DNA from: JBFHNV01 sp041593595
Lineage (GTDB): Bacteria > Pseudomonadota > Gammaproteobacteria > HK1
Length of the DNA: 42,906 nucleotides
Reading direction: 5' to 3'
Assembly (NCBI GenBank): GCA_041593595.1
Contig: JBFHNV010000018.1
Span: forward strand, 1 to 42,906
The notes below the pieces were generated by a model. The model did not search any database. It saw only the letters and a program-made list of their open reading frames with translations, and was not told the DNA's origin. Made by a program: the position numbers and the translations under genes. How positions within the stretch are numbered: position 1 is the stretch's first letter; every line of letters starts with the position of its first letter. Shown piece by piece: positions 39,727-42,906 of this stretch.

Positions 39727-40590
39727 TCAGTGGAAGAACATCCCGCCGTTGATGTTGTACGCCTGCCCGGTGACGTAGCCGGCACGGTCCGAGACGAGGA
39801 AGGCCACCAGCGCCGCCACCTCCTCGGGGGCCGCCGGGCGCCCCAGGGGAATTGCGCGGGCCTTGTCGTCCCAGCCCTGCTCGCGCACCACGTCCAGGGA
39901 CACGCCCTCGGCGTCGGCACGCTCCTTCTCCGCGAAGTTGAAGCGGTTCGTGCGCACCGGGCCCGGACAGACCGCGTTCACCGTGATGCCGTGGGGCGCG
40001 AGATCCATGGCCGCGGCCTGGGTCAGCCCGATGAGGGCGAACTTGGACGCGGCATAGGCCGCGGTCTTCGCCAGCGCACGCTTGGACATGTCCGAGCCGA
40101 TGCTGACGATGCGCCCGCCGCGGCCGCGCGCCACCATGCGCCGGGCCACCGCGCGCATGAGCAGGAAGGGGGCGGTGGCGTTGATGGCGAGAAATCCTTC
40201 CCAGACCTCCAGCGACAGGTCCGTCACCGGCCGGCTGTCCCGGCCCATGAGTGCCCGGGCGTTGTTGACCAGCACGTCCACGTGACCGAACGCGTCCACC
40301 ACGCTCGCCACCAGCGTCTCGATGGCGTCGGGATCCCGCAGGTCGCAGTGGAAGGGCCGCGCGTCGACGCCCAGCGAGCGCGCCTCCTCGGCCACGCTGT
40401 CGACGCCCCGCCAGCCGCAGGCCACCTCGTCCGGCGGCAGCGTGTCCGGATCGCGGCGGATGTCGGTGAGAGCCAGGGCGATGCCGTCGGCCGCCAGCGC
40501 CCGGGCGATGGCCCGCCCGATCCCCCCGCGCCCTCCGGCCCCCGTGATCAGGGCCACCCGAGCGTGTCCGCCCGCCTGCCGATCCGCCAT
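39727..40590 (-). CDS. Short-chain dehydrogenase/reductase
   Basis: 287 aa from the ATG at 40590. The classical SDR fold is visible: nucleotide motif TGAGGRGGIGRAIA, VNNARAL for the NNAG motif, catalytic Ser in IVSIGSDMS, and YAASK for YxxxK. The C-terminus GYVTGQAYNINGGMFF is typical of FabG-like oxidoreductases. There is an acidic residue after beta-2 (LTDIRRD), which often favours NAD(H). A substrate cannot be assigned. It is divergent from the RNase HII gene and upstream of the HhH gene, perhaps in one operon. Confidence 0.92.
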   Translation of the reverse strand: MADRQAGGHARVALITGAGGRGGIGRAIARALAADGIALALTDIRRDPDTLPPDEVACGWRGVDSVAEEARSLGVDARPFHCDLRDPDAIETLVASVVDAFGHVDVLVNNARALMGRDSRPVTDLSLEVWEGFLAINATAPFLLMRAVARRMVARGRGGRIVSIGSDMSKRALAKTAAYAASKFALIGLTQAAAMDLAPHGITVNAVCPGPVRTNRFNFAEKERADAEGVSLDVVREQGWDDKARAIPLGRPAAPEEVAALVAFLVSDRAGYVTGQAYNINGGMFFH

Positions 40591-40753
40591 GGGTCGAATT
40601 CCCGGTTTCGTCGCGCCGGGAGCGTAGCACGGCGCCGGCGCCACGCCGGCGAAGCCGCTGCCGTGCCACGGCAACTGCCGCAGCGGCCGTCGGCCGTGGC
40701 GACAGGCCCGGCGCGATCCATTACCCTCACCGGTGCTCGCGAGCTCCGCTGCA

Positions 40754-41668
40754 ATGTGTCCCGCCGCCCGCCTTCCTGCCTGGCCCAACCTGCACCTGGA
40801 ACGTGCCCTGGGCGGGGTGGTGTGCGGCGTGGACGAGGCGGGGTGCGCCCCCCTCGCAGGACCGGTGGTGGCGGCCGCGGTGGTGCTGCCGGGTGGGGCG
40901 AAGCCGCGCCGGCTGCGCGGGCTCACGGACTCCAAGCTGCTGACCCCGCAGGCAAGGGACCGCTTCTATGACGTCATCCACGACGTCGCCCGGGTCGGTG
41001 TCGGCATGGCCAGCGTGGCGGAGATCGACGCCCTGAACATCCTGCGGGCGGACATGCTCGCCATGCGCCGCGCGGTGGCGGCACTGGACGTGGCACCGGA
41101 TCACGCGCTGGTGGACGGGCGCACGGCGCCGGACGTGGCCTGCGCCGCGTGCACCGTGATCAAGGGCGACCGCCGCTCCCTGTCCATCGCCGCGGCCTCC
41201 GTGGTGGCGAAGGTGACGCGCGATCGGCTGATGCAGGATCTCGCGCATCGCGTGCCGCACTACGGCTGGGCCACCAACGTGGGCTACGGCACCGACGAGC
41301 ACTACCTGGGCCTGCTGCGTCGCGGCCCCAGCAAGCACCACCGGCGCAGCTTCGCGCCGCTGACCACCCTTTTCGCCGAGGGCGCCGGGTGGCTGCACGG
41401 CCTGCACTTCACGCCGGCGGAGCGCGCGCAGCGCCTGGAGGGCCTCGCGCTCCTGGAGCTGCGGCGCGACCTGCACGCCGTCTTCGACGGCGTCGGGCTG
41501 CACCTGGGTGTGCTCAAGAACGGGCGCGGGGGATGGCGCCTGCGCGCCCTCGGCTACGACGCGGACGGCATGCCGCGTTCCGGTCGCGGGCCCCTCGCGC
41601 GCCTGCACGGTGCGGGGCTGCCCGCGCCCGACCTGCCTTCCCTGCGCCGGCTGCTCGGTATCGGCTGA
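40754..41668 (+). CDS. rnhB: RNase HII homologue with altered GRG motif and C-terminal extension
   Basis: 304 aa from the ATG at 40754; a GTG seven codons upstream is an alternative. Catalytic residues are D27 and E28 (GVDEAG), D121 (HALVDG) and D157 (AKVTRD), all intact, and DSKLL and HHRRSFAP are present. The GRG tripeptide after DEA, which reads the 2'-OH at RNA-DNA junctions, is GCA here (residues 30-32). About 95 residues follow the normal end of the family (near 210), with no domain I recognise. It may be a specialised second RNase HII rather than the housekeeping one. No good ribosome binding site is visible. Confidence 0.88.
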   Translation: MCPAARLPAWPNLHLERALGGVVCGVDEAGCAPLAGPVVAAAVVLPGGAKPRRLRGLTDSKLLTPQARDRFYDVIHDVARVGVGMASVAEIDALNILRADMLAMRRAVAALDVAPDHALVDGRTAPDVACAACTVIKGDRRSLSIAAASVVAKVTRDRLMQDLAHRVPHYGWATNVGYGTDEHYLGLLRRGPSKHHRRSFAPLTTLFAEGAGWLHGLHFTPAERAQRLEGLALLELRRDLHAVFDGVGLHLGVLKNGRGGWRLRALGYDADGMPRSGRGPLARLHGAGLPAPDLPSLRRLLGIG

Positions 41669-41781
41669 CGCTCCGCGGGCACCGGCGCGCCGCTGCGACC
41701 GGCGCCGCGCATGCGCGATGGGTCCCTGGTCCGCCCGTCACCGCCGGCGCATACTGGCCCGGCCAGGCACCGCGGCCACCC

Positions 41782-42906
41782 ATGTCAACCACCGAGCATC
41801 CGGCTCACGGCAACGCCCTTCCCGAAGGCTACCGGCTGCACTGGTACCGCATCGGCCCGGTGCTGGGGCAGGGCGGCTTCGGCATCACCTACCAGGCCAC
41901 CGACACCAACCTGGCGCGGCCGGTCGCCATCAAGGAATACCTGCCCATCGAGCTCGCGGTGCGCGAGCGCGACAGCCGGGTGCGCCCCTTCACGGAGGAC
42001 CGCAAGCAGACGTTCCTGTGGGGGCTCGAGCGCTTCCTCAGCGAGGCGCAGATCCTCGCCCGCCTCGTGCACCCGAACATCGTGCGGGTGATCGCCGTGT
42101 TCGAGGCCAACGGCACCGCCTACATGGTGATGGAGCACGAGCAGGGCGAGAGCCTCGAGAGCCTGCTCAAGTTCGGCCGCATCGGCGGCGAGCAGTCGCT
42201 GCTGCGCATCGTGCACCCGCTGCTGGACGGGCTCGAGCACGTCCACGCGGCGGGCTTCATCCACCGCGACGTGAAGCCTGCGAACCTGCACCTGCGCGGC
42301 GACGGCTCGCCGGTGCTGCTGGATTTCGGATCGGCGCGCCTGGCGCTGGGCGTGCAGACGCGCACGCTGACCAGCGTGGTGTCGACCGGCTTCTCTCCCT
42401 ACGAGCAGTACCACTCCCAGGAGGGCAAGCAGGGCCCCTGGACCGACATCTACGGGCTGGGGGCCACCCTGTACGCGGCACTGGATCGGGGCCGGCCGCC
42501 GCTGGACGCCATCGTGCGCGGCAACGCCCGCATCGAGGGCCATGCGGATCCCATGGAGCCCGCTGCCCGCCTCGGCCGCGGGCGCTACTCGGCGCGGTTC
42601 CTGGCCGCGGTGGACGCGGCCCTCGCGTTCCGGCCCGAGGATCGCCCGCAGTCCATCGCCGCGTGGCGCGACATGTTCCCGCCGCCGCCCGCCGCGACGG
42701 TGTCCGCGGACGCCGTCACCGAGATCGGCCCGGCTGCCGAGCGCCGCGAGGCGCCCGCGCGGCCACGGCGGTCGCGCACGGCGGCGTTCACGGCCGTCGC
42801 CCTGCTGGGACTGGGCCTGCTGGCCGGCGGATGGTGGACCCTGACCCGCCCGCCCGGACCGGAGGCCCAGCCGCGAGAGGGGTCGGTCCCGGTCCCCGCG
42901 ACACCG
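41782..42906 (+). CDS. Membrane Ser/Thr protein kinase, 5' part
   Basis: The frame is open to the end of the window; 375 codons are present. The kinase domain (about 20-290) has the glycine loop GQGGFGITYQA, VAIKEY with the ATP-binding Lys, catalytic loop HRDVKPANLHL, DFGSARLA, and STGFSPYEQY where the usual GYAPxEQ lies. This is the PknB-like subgroup with VAIKEYLP, common beside type VI secretion or FHA genes and in large-genome proteobacteria. A transmembrane helix (TAVALLGLGLLAGGWWTL, about 338-355) follows, so a periplasmic C-terminal domain is expected beyond the window. It is 113 bases downstream of rnhB on the same strand. Confidence 0.95.
   Translation, partial: MSTTEHPAHGNALPEGYRLHWYRIGPVLGQGGFGITYQATDTNLARPVAIKEYLPIELAVRERDSRVRPFTEDRKQTFLWGLERFLSEAQILARLVHPNIVRVIAVFEANGTAYMVMEHEQGESLESLLKFGRIGGEQSLLRIVHPLLDGLEHVHAAGFIHRDVKPANLHLRGDGSPVLLDFGSARLALGVQTRTLTSVVSTGFSPYEQYHSQEGKQGPWTDIYGLGATLYAALDRGRPPLDAIVRGNARIEGHADPMEPAARLGRGRYSARFLAAVDAALAFRPEDRPQSIAAWRDMFPPPPAATVSADAVTEIGPAAERREAPARPRRSRTAAFTAVALLGLGLLAGGWWTLTRPPGPEAQPREGSVPVPATP

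Noticed and set aside
1..42906. CRISPR arrays, insertion sequences, prophage or defence genes
   Set aside because: No regularly spaced short repeats, transposase motifs or phage structural genes were seen on either strand.

Overview
The window is GC-rich (about 70% by eye) and reads as chromosomal DNA of a Gram-negative proteobacterium. A gammaproteobacterium, perhaps of the Ectothiorhodospiraceae/Chromatiales type, is my best guess. The reasons are a beta-barrel outer-membrane protein, an OmpA lipoprotein, DUF4197, PEP-CTERM proteins, a MacB-type exporter, an alternative N-type F-ATPase and FNR/ANR-type operator sites. The placement is inference. There is one tRNA gene (Ser-UGA). I see no transposase, phage gene or CRISPR array.

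Region 1 (1-10.6 kb): the 3' end of a secreted protein gene; a small PepSY protein; an AMIN/coiled-coil/beta-barrel fusion; two tandemly duplicated PEP-CTERM surface-protein genes behind a near-consensus sigma-54 promoter; a MacB-type ABC exporter with its adaptor; a 60-aa membrane protein; and a Bax-inhibitor-1 family protein. Region 2 (10.8-21.7 kb): tRNA-Ser, then a neighbourhood of exported proteins in which PepSY domains recur. It also holds a second full-length copy of the family whose tail opens the window, two inverted paralogues of an 85-aa membrane protein, an OmpA lipoprotein, DUF4197, and a PepSY/response-regulator/histidine-kinase operon. That operon is divergent from a double-PepSY gene, and three 11-bp-phased TAAG direct repeats lie between them, probably the regulator's binding site. 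Region 3 (21.8-27.7 kb): an amidase, a degenerate metallophosphoesterase, a secreted NHL-type beta-propeller and a HupE/UreJ-like membrane protein.

Region 4 (27.9-38.8 kb) is an apparent oxygen-responsive stress and energy island. It holds a universal stress protein, the complete N-ATPase operon in the diagnostic order atpD-C-Q-R-B-E-F-A-G, protein-L-isoaspartate methyltransferase and an FtsH protease paralogue. Three FNR/ANR-type boxes (two perfect) sit upstream of usp, of the ATPase operon and of pcm. Two copies of a long inverted-repeat element lie just upstream of pcm and ftsH. Region 5 (38.8 kb to the end): a helix-hairpin-helix protein, an SDR oxidoreductase, an unusual RNase HII with an altered GRG motif and a C-terminal extension, and the 5' part of a membrane Ser/Thr kinase gene.

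The parts most worth following up are the FNR-linked N-ATPase/usp/pcm/ftsH island with its repeat leaders, the PepSY two-component neighbourhood, and the sigma-54-driven PEP-CTERM pair. Product names rest on motifs recognised by eye; no database search was run.
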